Assembly (NCBI GenBank): GCA_964434955.1 | Contig: CAYSXI010000067.1 | Coordinates: 1 to 25,591 of the forward strand | Source of the DNA: JANQLU01 sp964434955 | GTDB lineage: Bacteria; Planctomycetota; Planctomycetia; Pirellulales; Pirellulaceae | Reading direction: 5' to 3' | DNA length: 25,591 bases | In this document: positions 7,979-16,042 of the stretch, one piece after another | How positions within the stretch are numbered: position 1 is the first letter of the stretch | Layout: each line of letters starts with the position of its first letter | Notes under the pieces: model-generated | The model's database searches: none | The model's input: the letters and a program-made list of their open reading frames with translations, nothing else | What the model was told of the DNA's origin: nothing | Program-made: the position numbers and the translations under genes

Positions 7979-8725
7979 GTGTCGAATCTCAAACTTGTTG
8001 GCCACGTACGTGAATTGTGGCGATACCCGGTCAAGTCGATGGCCCCGGAAGCCCTTGAGCAATCGGAAGTTTCCTGGTTTGGAATCGCCGGAGATCGTCG
8101 CTGGGCATTTGTTCGCGACGGAACGTCGACCAATGATTTTCCCTGGCTGACCATCCGTGAGCGCAATGATCTCATGCACTTCTCGCCAACCTTTGAGGAA
8201 CCCGATCGCCCCGATCAGTCCAGCGTGATCATTCAATCGCCGACGGGCGAGCGGTATCAAATATCCGATGCTGATCTTGCGAATCGTTTGTTTCCAGACG
8301 GCGCGCGACTGATCAAACAGAACCGGGGAATCTATGACACGTTTCCGCTTTCAATGATCACGACACAGTCCATCAAACAGATAGGTGACCGGCTGGGAAG
8401 CGAATTGAGTCCACAAAGATTTCGCCCAAATTTCCTGGTTGATGCGATTGAAAATGTTCCGTTTCCAGAAGATTCTTGGGTGAGTCATGTCTTGCGAATC
8501 GGAACGTTGAGAATGCGAGTCGATAAGCGCGATGGCCGATGCGCCGTGATCAACGTGGATCCAAAATCGTCCCACCGGGATCCCGGCGTTTTGAAGGCAG
8601 TTGTCCATCAGAACGATGGGTGTTTGGGTGTCTATGGGACCACCGTTCGACCTGGAAAGGCCAGAGTCGGAGATGCTGTCTACTTGGACGAGTCGTCTGA
8701 CAACGACGAATCGATTGAAAGTTAG
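7979..8725 (+). CDS. MOSC domain protein (YcbX/mARC-like)
   Basis: This 248-residue protein has an N-terminal MOSC_N-type barrel (RELWRYPVKSM near residue 12, GIAGDRRWAFV near 35) and a MOSC domain (about 115-240). MOSC proteins bind the molybdenum cofactor through a conserved Cys and take part in reducing N-hydroxylated compounds or in sulfur transfer. Candidate ligand Cys residues are in DGRCAVINVDP (about 188) and NDGCLGVYG (about 219). It starts at GTG 7979 behind an excellent AGGAGAGG site (7966-7973). It lacks the C-terminal 2Fe-2S ferredoxin domain of YcbX, so an external electron donor is expected if it is a reductase. No molybdopterin genes are adjacent. Confidence 0.88.
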   Translation: MSNLKLVGHVRELWRYPVKSMAPEALEQSEVSWFGIAGDRRWAFVRDGTSTNDFPWLTIRERNDLMHFSPTFEEPDRPDQSSVIIQSPTGERYQISDADLANRLFPDGARLIKQNRGIYDTFPLSMITTQSIKQIGDRLGSELSPQRFRPNFLVDAIENVPFPEDSWVSHVLRIGTLRMRVDKRDGRCAVINVDPKSSHRDPGVLKAVVHQNDGCLGVYGTTVRPGKARVGDAVYLDESSDNDESIES

Positions 8726-8770
8726 TGTGATTTGCGAAACATCCCGGAATCTTTTTTGGTTTCGGACGTC

Positions 8771-8806
8771 CAATCCCACGTGAACGCCCAATCCCACGTG
8801 AACGCC
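8771..8806. repeat. Tandem repeat, 18-bp unit x2
   Basis: The unit CAATCCCACGTGAACGCC is perfectly doubled (8771-8788 and 8789-8806) in the spacer between the MOSC gene and the exported-protein gene, ending about 30 bases before the latter's start. Each copy contains the palindrome CACGTG, so the copies could be paired operator sites, but a plain duplication explains them too. Confidence 0.8.
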
Positions 8807-8837
8807 GCCTGTAACTCGAGCCTAGCTGGAGAAGTCG

Positions 8838-9533
8838 ATGAATCGCCGATCGAAAATGCCCTTTCAGACCAATTCTCGCCTGCCTTTGGCTTTGCTGGTC
8901 ACATTTGTATTCCCATTAGTTCTTGGCGCGCAAACGCAGGATCGCGAACAACGCGAACTCGACCGCGGCATTGATCCGAAAGGAGCGGTGGAAGTCGATT
9001 TCGGAAAAATATTTGATGACGCTAATCAGTTTCAGGAATTGCTGAAGGACGGGCAGAAACGATCGCGTGGCGAGTATGTGACGGACAAGGCAATCGATCT
9101 TGATGGTGACGGCAAAGACGACTTGGCATTGCAGTCGACTTTTTCGCGAGCCGGACTTGGCATCCACTATGTCGTGCACCGAGCGAAGTGTCTCGGTGGG
9201 ACTCGAATCCTCAAGGAGGGAAAGCCGTTGAAGGACGGAAACGAAATCCTTGTTCGCGATTTGCTTTCGACCAAAACAGAAGTTCACATGTGCAGTGTCG
9301 GCGGATCTTTGAATGCCAAGCACAAGGATTTGCCCGCGGAGACGTTCTGCCATGGTCCGTGGTGGAACAAGAAAAATCATTCCTTGGCTTTCGTGATTGA
9401 GAAAGAAGGCAAATTGAAAGCTGGCTATGTCAAGCTTTCGTTTTCTCTTAAAGGCTGGGAAATCGGCGAGACAACTGTCTCCAAAGAGATTGGCGGAAAT
9501 CGAATCATCGAGATCGACGATATGCGGCCCTAG
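8838..9533 (+). CDS. Exported protein of unknown function
   Basis: I do not recognise this 231-residue protein. Residues 1-31 look like a signal peptide (MNRRSKM, then LPLALLVTFVFPLVLG, cut near AQT), so it is probably exported. A motif DLDGDGKDDLA near residues 87-97 matches the calcium-binding loops of dockerin, EF-hand or FG-GAP type (D-x-D-x-D-G). The mature part has three Cys (AKCLGG, HMCSVG, TFCHGP). The ATG at 8838 has GGAG 8 bases upstream. It ends 34 bases before a terminator-like hairpin that also lies just in front of the next gene. The neighbours give no functional hint. Confidence 0.8.
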   Translation: MNRRSKMPFQTNSRLPLALLVTFVFPLVLGAQTQDREQRELDRGIDPKGAVEVDFGKIFDDANQFQELLKDGQKRSRGEYVTDKAIDLDGDGKDDLALQSTFSRAGLGIHYVVHRAKCLGGTRILKEGKPLKDGNEILVRDLLSTKTEVHMCSVGGSLNAKHKDLPAETFCHGPWWNKKNHSLAFVIEKEGKLKAGYVKLSFSLKGWEIGETTVSKEIGGNRIIEIDDMRP

Positions 9534-9567
9534 TCTCAGCCTACCGGCGGCGAGCCTCCAGAAAACG

Positions 9568-9616
9568 CGAACCTGGGTAGCCCGGTCATTGTCCGACTGG
9601 TCTCAGGTTCGTTTTT
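9568..9616 (+). terminator. Terminator-like hairpin directly before the next gene's ribosome site
   Basis: A perfect 8-bp stem, CGAACCTG (9568-9575) with CAGGTTCG (9604-9611), encloses an inner stem CCGGTC/GACTGG and is followed by T5 (9612-9616). It is well placed to end transcription of the exported-protein gene. However, the AAGGAGG ribosome site of the following gene starts only 2 bases after the T-run, so the hairpin also lies in that gene's leader and could act as an attenuator. Confidence 0.65.
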
Positions 9617-9630
9617 CTAAGGAGGTTGCC

Positions 9631-10551
9631 ATGTCTGTACCCATTCCAAAAATCCGTGTTGGTAAACCCGTTCGCCACAAGTCGCTTTCGGTATTTCCAC
9701 TCTTTAATGATGAATTGGACAGCGAGTCGGGCAGCTTGGAGTATTTGTTGTCAGGTGAAGCATTGGCAAATGATTCAGTCGTGGTCGAGGAGATCGATGA
9801 ATCGGGATCGGTTCCCGAGTTGGTGGTGGACAATCGAAGCAACCATCGAGTTCTTTTTATTGAAGGAGAAGAACTCATTGGCGCAAAACAGAATCGAATT
9901 CTCAATACAACAATTCTGATTGACGCGAGGTCCAGAATTAAGGTTCCTGTTTCCTGTGTTGAACAAGGTCGATGGCATTATCGATCCAAGCGTTTTTCGT
10001 CTGCCGGATCTCATTCGCCGGCCAAACTTCGATACGCATTGAAGAAATCGGTCTCGGATTCGATCAAGGAACAGAAGGGTCACCAATCCGACCAGTCCAA
10101 GGTTTGGGAAAAGGTTGGAGAGATCCATGCCGAGCATGGGTCGGGAAAACCAAACGAAGCGCTGTTTGCGGCGTTTGATTCGAGAAAGGATCAACGACAG
10201 GATTTCTCACAGCGAATCAAATACATCGAGGGTGCGTCGGGGCTTGCCACGGCCGTCGGAAAACAAGTCGTCGCGGTGGATCTGTTCGATAAGCCCGAGA
10301 CGTGTGAGAAGGTTTGGGATCGGCTGTTATCCGGTCCGGTCTTGGACGCCATCGTCGCGGAGGAAACGGAACAAGACGCTTCGTTGGAAGACGTCGGGCG
10401 ATTGGTTGAGAACGTTTCCAAAGCCGATTGGGAAGCAACGACCGCGGTTGGACTCGGCGAGGAGTTTCGAGCCGAGTTTGAGAAAGACCATGCGTCGGCG
10501 TTGGTTTTTCAGGAAAATTTGGTGCACGGTAGTGTTCTCGCGGAATGCTAG
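9631..10551 (+). CDS. ARPP-1/DUF6569-like protein
   Basis: This 306-residue protein appears cytoplasmic, with no signal peptide or membrane segment. The hallmark stretch EGEELIGAKQNRILNTTILI (about residues 74-93), followed by PVSCVEQGRWHY, matches the family that I know as ARG and Rhodanese-Phosphatase-superfamily-associated protein domain 1 (ARPP-1, DUF6569). Its biochemical role is not established. I chose ATG 9631 because a perfect AAGGAGG (9619-9625) lies 5 bases upstream; a longer frame opening at 9427 overlaps the previous gene and is not credible. A terminator-like hairpin sits immediately before the ribosome site and a strong terminator 28 bases after the stop, so the gene appears monocistronic. 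Confidence 0.82.
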   Translation: MSVPIPKIRVGKPVRHKSLSVFPLFNDELDSESGSLEYLLSGEALANDSVVVEEIDESGSVPELVVDNRSNHRVLFIEGEELIGAKQNRILNTTILIDARSRIKVPVSCVEQGRWHYRSKRFSSAGSHSPAKLRYALKKSVSDSIKEQKGHQSDQSKVWEKVGEIHAEHGSGKPNEALFAAFDSRKDQRQDFSQRIKYIEGASGLATAVGKQVVAVDLFDKPETCEKVWDRLLSGPVLDAIVAEETEQDASLEDVGRLVENVSKADWEATTAVGLGEEFRAEFEKDHASALVFQENLVHGSVLAEC

Positions 10552-10579
10552 TTGGCGCTAGGCAAAACGCCAGGAATTG

Positions 10580-10609
10580 GGGCTCGAGTGGAAATTCGAG
10601 CCCTTTTTT
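10580..10609 (+). terminator. Intrinsic terminator
   Basis: A perfect 8-bp stem, GGGCTCGA (10580-10587) with TCGAGCCC (10596-10603) around an 8-base loop, is followed by T6 (10604-10609). It lies 28 bases after the stop of the ARPP-1-like gene. Confidence 0.9.
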
Positions 10610-10755
10610 CGTACTTGCCCACCGAAACCGACGTATTCTTGTTCTGACATTGGTGGTACGGTTATTTCAGAAACGCTACTGCGGTCAAGGTCGGCAACCG
10701 CTGAGACGGTTCAGCCAACGCCTTGATAGTTTCCTGATTTCAACGTGGTAACGAA

Positions 10756-12552
10756 ATGGAATTTTTGAAAGATATTCAATTCGACGATCCACTGTTGAAC
10801 ATGGCGACGGTTTTGGTCGCTGGAATTGTGGGCGGAGAAGTTTTCGCCGCGATCAAGCTTCCGAAAGTGACCGGCTGGATTGCAACCGGCATCCTTTTGC
10901 GGCAACTTTATTTGCCCGGAATGGATACTCACGAGGACGCCAAGTGCCTCGATAAGTTTTTGCCCTACATGCATTTCGTCTTGGGGTTCATCGCATTCAC
11001 GGTTGGCGCGACACTTTATTTCGCCAGCTTGAGAAATGTGGCCAAACGGGTTGGTCTTTTGCTGCTTGGTGAGGCCTTGGTCACGCCCCTGATTGTCGGC
11101 CTGGCTCTATATTTTCTTGGGCCCATGATTCCGGGTGGGGAAGAGATGACTCGTAACCCGGCAATTCTGTTGGCGGCAATCGCCATTGCCGGGGCGCCGG
11201 GAACAACGGTGCTGGTGATTCAGGAAGCCCGTGCGCGCGGCGTTTTGACGACGACTTTGCTTGCCGCGATCGGATTGATCGACATGGTCGCCGTTGCGGT
11301 ATTTGTTTTTGTCGCGACATTTTTAGGCAGTGATGCTGGCTGGCCGACTGCGCTCCAGAGCGTTTCGATTCAATTTGGTGTCACCTTTCTGATTGGCCTG
11401 GGATGCGCCCTAACGGCATTGTTGTTGACACGAACTTTGGTGAGTCCCGCATTCCTCGGGCCGACGATGGTCGCCGTTGTTCTTGGATCCTGGGGGTTTG
11501 CTTCCGGGTTCGGAGCTTCGGGCGGAATTCTGGCTTGCACGTTCGCGGGGATTGCCGTAACCAACTTGCGACACGACCTGGTTCGTTCTTGTGAAGCCTA
11601 TTTGCAGTCGATCGGCGGTGTGTTGTTCGCGCTGTTCTTTACGTTTGCCGGGATGCGACTCGACTTTGGGTTGGTACCCCAAGCGATTGGGCTCGTGGTT
11701 CTTTACTTTGTCGCCCGTTTGATCGGGAAGTTCGTGAGTTCCTACTCGGCCATGACTTTGGCCGGAATGTCGAGCAACATCCGCAACTATCTTGGAATTG
11801 CCTTGTTGCCTCACGGAGGGGTCGCGGTCGGATTGATTCTTTTGGTTGTCAGCGATAACTCGGGGTTTCCCGATTCGGTGAAGTCATTGGTCAACACCGT
11901 GGGACTGGCAGCATTGGCAATCAATCAGTTGCTTGGACCCAGCGCGACTCGTTTCTCCTTGCTTCGAGTCGGCGAGGATCACAAGGACCGGCCAAGGCTG
12001 TTGGACTTTTTGGAGGAACATCGAATCACGGTCGGGCTCTCCGGCAATGATCGCGAGGCCACCATTCGACTGCTTGCCAGTCAGCTCTATGCCACCTCCA
12101 AAATCAAAATGCCAGAAGAAGAATTTGTGGAAGCAGTTTTGGCACGTGAGAAAATCGACGACTCCTGCCTGGGACAAGGTTTGATGATTCCACATGCCAT
12201 CCTCGATGAGGGTGACGAGGTGCGGGGCGTGCTGGGAATCAGCAGTGCCGGTTTGGACTTTGATGCCCCGGACGGTCGTTTGGTGCACGCCGTGCTTCTT
12301 TTGGCGACTCCGAAATCAAATGCCAAACGGCATTTGCAGGTGATCTCGGCATTTGCGACCGCGATTACCCGCGACGCCAACCTGGCCGAGCAGCTTTACC
12401 ACGCTCGAAGCGCGGCCCATGCCTACGATGTGCTGCATGCAGATGATCAGGCCGATCTGAATTACTTCCTGGAGGAAGCGGCGGAAATGGCGGGGCTTCG
12501 CGAGGAAGAACTTTCTGCCAAGGCCGATCAACGATCCGACAAACCGTCCTAA
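10756..12552 (+). CDS. CPA2-type cation/proton antiporter fused to a PTS EIIA-like domain
   Basis: This 598-residue protein has an N-terminal membrane domain of about 12-13 helices (residues 10-405), consistent with the Kef/NhaP-type monovalent cation:proton antiporter superfamily. The C-terminal domain (about 415-570) resembles PTS EIIA of the fructose/Ntr class. The phospho-acceptor His is His480 in GQGLMIPHA, and the end of the domain has HLQVISAFATAI. Such fusions suggest that phosphorylation through the PTS relay, or binding of a regulatory partner, gates ion flux. No EI, HPr or sugar permease gene is in the window. The start ATG at 10756 has only a weak ribosome site (GGTAACGA). The transported ion (Na+, K+ or H+) cannot be read from sequence. 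Confidence 0.9.
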   Translation: MEFLKDIQFDDPLLNMATVLVAGIVGGEVFAAIKLPKVTGWIATGILLRQLYLPGMDTHEDAKCLDKFLPYMHFVLGFIAFTVGATLYFASLRNVAKRVGLLLLGEALVTPLIVGLALYFLGPMIPGGEEMTRNPAILLAAIAIAGAPGTTVLVIQEARARGVLTTTLLAAIGLIDMVAVAVFVFVATFLGSDAGWPTALQSVSIQFGVTFLIGLGCALTALLLTRTLVSPAFLGPTMVAVVLGSWGFASGFGASGGILACTFAGIAVTNLRHDLVRSCEAYLQSIGGVLFALFFTFAGMRLDFGLVPQAIGLVVLYFVARLIGKFVSSYSAMTLAGMSSNIRNYLGIALLPHGGVAVGLILLVVSDNSGFPDSVKSLVNTVGLAALAINQLLGPSATRFSLLRVGEDHKDRPRLLDFLEEHRITVGLSGNDREATIRLLASQLYATSKIKMPEEEFVEAVLAREKIDDSCLGQGLMIPHAILDEGDEVRGVLGISSAGLDFDAPDGRLVHAVLLLATPKSNAKRHLQVISAFATAITRDANLAEQLYHARSAAHAYDVLHADDQADLNYFLEEAAEMAGLREEELSAKADQRSDKPS

Positions 12553-12613
12553 CGTTTGGGTGGCTTCGTCGAATCCGTCTCGTGTTTCGCATCGTCGATC
12601 TATTTGGGCGCAC

Positions 12614-12643
12614 AAAAAAGGGCTTGGCGAAATCGCCAAACCC
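12614..12643 (-). terminator. Intrinsic terminator of the PEP-CTERM gene
   Basis: Read on the minus strand, an 11-position stem (GGGTTTGGCGA with TCGCCAAGCCC, one mismatch, 2-base loop) is followed by T6. It lies 28 bases beyond the stop of the PEP-CTERM gene. There is no T-run on the plus side, so it does not terminate the antiporter gene. Confidence 0.85.
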
Positions 12644-12670
12644 CTGCCCTATGCGAATCTTTGGGGGGAA

Positions 12671-15091
12671 TCAGTTTCGCCGGCGGCGGATTCGCGAAGC
12701 AAATCCGACTCCAGCAATGATCAGCAGCAGAGCTGAACTGGGTTCGGGAATCGCACTTGGCTGAAAATTGCTCAGGACTACCGAGTTGCTATCGAACGCA
12801 CTTCCGACACCGTAGTTGACAACGAAAGTGCCTTCGCCGCCCACCGTGCTCAGAGTCGCGCCATTGGCGACGTTGGCAAAAACTCCGGTGAGTCCGCTCG
12901 ATTCTGCAATCGTAAACGTGTCAGTATCCGAAGGAAGGAAGCCTGAGAGCAGCGAGATGCTCAAGTCGCCGTCGAGATCGAGCGTGCCCGTGACGGTCAG
13001 CAAGTCCGCGCCTGATCCGTCAACTTCTACATCGAACAGGGAAGTACTTCCCATATCAACGTTGGAATCCAGTGTCAGGTGGCCAACCGATGCTCCCGCG
13101 GCAATCGTGCCATCGGTCAAAATCAAGTCGGCTTCGATTTCGCCATTACCGCTCAAAGTGCCCGAAGCCGAGTTGGTCAGGTCTCCATCCACATCGATGG
13201 TGCTGGCGACATCCGCAAACAGGTTGCCGTTATTGGTGAGATTGTCAACAACCAACAGCAAGCCACCATTGATTGCCTGATACGTCCCATCATTTTGAAT
13301 GTTGGTACCGACGTTATTCAACTGCAGTGTTTCGCCGTTGACGTTTGCGGAGAACGTCCCGCCAATCAAGTTGTTGATGACGGTTCGGTTTTCGCCGATG
13401 CGTCCATTGCCTTCGATCAGGTTGTCAACGTTGTTGATAATTCCTTCAACCCCACCGGTTTCATCGGTAATTCGGCTCAAAACGCCGCCCATACGAATGG
13501 TACCACCACCGGTGAAGAAAACATCTCCTTCGACTTGAATGTCTGTTGCGCTTCCCGTGCTGTTCAAAGTGACCAGCCCGCTGTTGTTGAAAGTGCCTTT
13601 GAGTTCGAGGTCGGTATTGTTCTCGACATCGAGAAGGCCTGAGAATGAAACATCTTCCAGTTCGGCATTGTCGATCGGGCCAACCACGAATCGACCGGTT
13701 CCTACCGATTCCATGGTCCCCCCGACAACGGCGGCAACGTTGGTCAGGCGAACGGTCGATCCATTGAGTGCTTCGATTGTTCCGCCCGCGTTGAAGAACT
13801 TTCCGCCACTAAACCCATCGAGGATCAGCTCGCCGCCATTGGAAGCACGAAGAGTCCCGTTGTTGGTGAATTGATCACCCCCGTTTACTGGGTCGAGTGT
13901 CAACGAACTGGCGTTGACGTTCGCGTCAATCAGGCCGTTGTTGATGACCTGCGTCCGGTTGAAGCCAATGTTACCTGTTCCTTGAATCGTGTTGTTTGCG
14001 TTGGTCAGGATACCGGTAAGCCCACCGACTTCATCGAGGATGCGGCTGTTTCCACCTCCGCCGAGTGTCACGGTGCCGCCGCCGGTCAAAGTAACACTTC
14101 CTTCGATTTGCAGATCGGTGGAGCTTGCACCGGAGATGACGTTGATGGCACCCGTGTTGTTGATGGTGCCTTTGAGTTCGAGGTCGGTATTGTTCTCGAC
14201 GTTCAACATTCCTGAAAAGGCAACATCTTCGAGTTCAGCGTTGTCACCAGGTCCGACAACAAAGAGGCCGCTTCCAGAAGATTGGAGCGTCCCCCCGACA
14301 ACGGCGGCAACGTTGGTCAGGCGAACGGTCGAACCATTAAGTGCTTCGATTGTTCCGCCCGCGTTGAAGAACTTTCCGCCACTAAACCCATCGAGGATCA
14401 GTTCGCCGCCATTGGAAGCACGAAGAGTCCCGTTGTTGGTGAAATGATCACCTATGTTGATTGGATCTAAGGTAAGCGTTCCTGTGCTGTCATTTGCATC
14501 AATCAAGCCATCGTTGATAATTTGAGTTCGATTGAAGCCGATGTTTCCTTTCCCGCGAATGGTATTGTCCATGTTGTGGAAAATTCCGTCGACGCCGCCG
14601 GTTTCGTCCAGAATTCGACTGGTGTTTCCAGTTCCGCCGAGCGTGATCGTTCCGCCGCCGGACACGGTCACAAGGCCGTCCACACGCCAGTCCGTGTTGC
14701 TGCCCGAATTGGTCAAGTTGATTGAGCCTGCGTTAACGACGACACCGCTGCCGGCATTGGCCGTTGGAAGAACGCGAAAGTCAAAGTTGTTGCCGATGTT
14801 GAGCGTGTTACCGACAGCCAGGTTCAATCGCTCGATTGAAATGGACAAACCGGATCCCGTATCGACGGTCACTCCCGAGTTGATTTCGGCAAAGAATGCA
14901 CCATTGGGAACACCGTTGTCCCAGTTGGAACCATTGAACCAGTCGGTGTCTCCTCCACCGCCGTTCCAGACGGTAATGGTTTGGGCGCAAGCGGATTGAA
15001 CGCTTAGCGAACTCAACATGAGGAACGCCGTTGTTGCAATCAGAATCGCCAACCGATGAAAGCGTTTGGGTTGGGTCAGGAAAGGTCTCAT
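12671..15091 (-). CDS. PEP-CTERM surface protein with autotransporter-like beta-repeats
   Basis: This exported protein of about 806 residues has a signal peptide (MRPFLTQPKRFHRLAILIATT onward, cut near SACAQ). The long repetitive body is rich in Asn, Gly and Thr, consistent with a parallel beta-helix. It ends in a PEP-CTERM sorting tag: IPEPSSA, then a hydrophobic stretch, then RIRRRR. The tag predicts cleavage and surface anchoring by an exosortase, which is not encoded in this window. Two body repeats are nearly identical and 191 residues apart; a third is degenerate. I chose ATG 15091, since the longer frame to 15175 would need a TTG and would bury the signal peptide. The gene is divergent from an ECF sigma/kinase operon and may be one of its targets, which is inference. 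Ligand or role is unknown. Confidence 0.9.
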   Translation of the reverse strand: MRPFLTQPKRFHRLAILIATTAFLMLSSLSVQSACAQTITVWNGGGGDTDWFNGSNWDNGVPNGAFFAEINSGVTVDTGSGLSISIERLNLAVGNTLNIGNNFDFRVLPTANAGSGVVVNAGSINLTNSGSNTDWRVDGLVTVSGGGTITLGGTGNTSRILDETGGVDGIFHNMDNTIRGKGNIGFNRTQIINDGLIDANDSTGTLTLDPINIGDHFTNNGTLRASNGGELILDGFSGGKFFNAGGTIEALNGSTVRLTNVAAVVGGTLQSSGSGLFVVGPGDNAELEDVAFSGMLNVENNTDLELKGTINNTGAINVISGASSTDLQIEGSVTLTGGGTVTLGGGGNSRILDEVGGLTGILTNANNTIQGTGNIGFNRTQVINNGLIDANVNASSLTLDPVNGGDQFTNNGTLRASNGGELILDGFSGGKFFNAGGTIEALNGSTVRLTNVAAVVGGTMESVGTGRFVVGPIDNAELEDVSFSGLLDVENNTDLELKGTFNNSGLVTLNSTGSATDIQVEGDVFFTGGGTIRMGGVLSRITDETGGVEGIINNVDNLIEGNGRIGENRTVINNLIGGTFSANVNGETLQLNNVGTNIQNDGTYQAINGGLLLVVDNLTNNGNLFADVASTIDVDGDLTNSASGTLSGNGEIEADLILTDGTIAAGASVGHLTLDSNVDMGSTSLFDVEVDGSGADLLTVTGTLDLDGDLSISLLSGFLPSDTDTFTIAESSGLTGVFANVANGATLSTVGGEGTFVVNYGVGSAFDSNSVVLSNFQPSAIPEPSSALLLIIAGVGFASRIRRRRN
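13716..14447. repeat. Internal direct repeat within the PEP-CTERM gene, 573-bp period
   Basis: About 150 bases at 13719-13868 recur at 14292-14441 with only a few substitutions. The offset is 573 bases (191 codons). The identity extends to third codon positions, and flanking sequence stays similar at the protein level. This indicates a recent duplication or ongoing gene conversion between the two repeat modules. Confidence 0.85.
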
Positions 15092-15511
15092 CAAGCTGCT
15101 CGACTTTTTGAAAGTTGAAAACCCTTTGCCATGTTCGACGGCAATTTCCGTGGGCTCGGAATGGACAAAAAACAAAATTCAACAGGATCCCAGTTCGGGA
15201 ATCCAAATCGAACAGGCGAAAAGCAAAGCCATTTCGGTTCATGCTTTTTGGAAATTTTTTGAAAAATTGAACATAAAGTTTTGCCGCGTAAAAAGTTTGA
15301 AAAATCAGTTGATTTGCGCTTTTCATCGACGCAGACATCAGTATTTTGAAAAGAGAGACAAGTTGTTTGTGACAATTGGTTGCGAACGTTTTGCACGAGA
15401 AATTCCATGTCGATTGCACGAGAAAATTTCAGGGCGAAGATCGCTGTTGGAAGATTCCGGGTTGATGAACGTTTCAGCTTTTGGGCATCCTGAATGATGA
15501 AGGATGAAAAG
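15092..15511. other. Divergent intergenic region, PEP-CTERM gene / ECF sigma operon
   Basis: This 420-base spacer is A/T-rich in its centre (about 15235-15310), where promoters for both directions are likely. No element close to the sigma-70 consensus stands out, as would be expected if an ECF sigma factor is used. It contains a pair of 12-base direct repeats at 15391-15425. I see no small gene. Confidence 0.5.
15391..15425. promoter_or_regulatory. Paired direct repeat upstream of ECF sigma gene
   Basis: TTGCACGAGAAA occurs twice in perfect copies (15391-15402 and 15414-15425), start to start 23 bases, close to two helical turns. The pair lies about 90-120 bases upstream of the sigma gene start. 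The spacing suits a dimeric activator or a repeated promoter element, but no binding protein is known. Confidence 0.45.
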
Positions 15512-16042
15512 ATGGCAACTGCCGAACTCAACGATTTGCTGCCCGTCGTTTACGACGAACTGAGACATGTCGCATCGGTCGAGTTGCGCGGCGAACGACA
15601 GGGTCACACGCTTCGAACGACGGCGTTGGTGCATGAGGCCTATTTGAGACTGGCGCGTCTCAATCATGTCCAGCTTCAGAATCGTGATGAGATCTTGAAA
15701 GCGGCAATCGGAATCATGCGTCGCGTTCTGATTGATCACGCGCGGATGAAGAAGTCAAAAAAGCGGGACAACAGCCAGATCATGTTGACCGGACCCGGTC
15801 AGGGATTTTCCGAGGCGGTCGAGGCTCCCAGTTTTGATTTGTTGGCGTTGAACGACGCGCTTGAGCGTTTGCAACAGTTCGCTCCCGAGAAGGCGGAAGT
15901 TGTGGAGCTTCGATACTTCGGTGGACAATCGCTTGATGAAATCGCCAGGCTGCTTGGTGTTTCTTCGGCGACCGTCAAGCGTCATTGGACATTCGCCAAG
16001 GCCTGGCTTTTCCGTGAACTCAGTGTTGAAGAGGCACCGTGA
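15512..16042 (+). CDS. ECF-type RNA polymerase sigma factor (TIGR02999-like)
   Basis: This 176-residue sigma factor directs RNA polymerase to a dedicated promoter set. Region 2 covers about residues 5-85 (LLPVVYDELRHVA, TTALVHEAYLRL, RRVLIDHARMKK), and region 4 about 105-170 (VVELRYFGGQSLDEIARLLGV, SSATVKRHWTFAKAWL), which is the helix-turn-helix reading the -35 element. The sequence matches the TIGR02999 group, which I know as planctomycete-enriched and paired with Ser/Thr kinases. I chose ATG 15512 because AAGGA (15500-15504) is 7 bases upstream; ATG 15494 lacks a ribosome site. The stop overlaps the kinase start by 4 bases (GTGA), so translation is coupled. No anti-sigma factor is encoded; the kinase probably takes that regulatory role. 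Confidence 0.93.
   Translation: MATAELNDLLPVVYDELRHVASVELRGERQGHTLRTTALVHEAYLRLARLNHVQLQNRDEILKAAIGIMRRVLIDHARMKKSKKRDNSQIMLTGPGQGFSEAVEAPSFDLLALNDALERLQQFAPEKAEVVELRYFGGQSLDEIARLLGVSSATVKRHWTFAKAWLFRELSVEEAP

Noticed and set aside
9427..9630. N-terminal extension of the ARPP-1-like frame
   Set aside because: It overlaps the previous gene and a terminator-like hairpin, while ATG 9631 has a perfect ribosome site.
12816..14999. Several plus-strand frames of 110-190 codons, repeated in sequence
   Set aside because: They are complements of the PEP-CTERM repeat body; their repetition follows from the repeats in the real gene.
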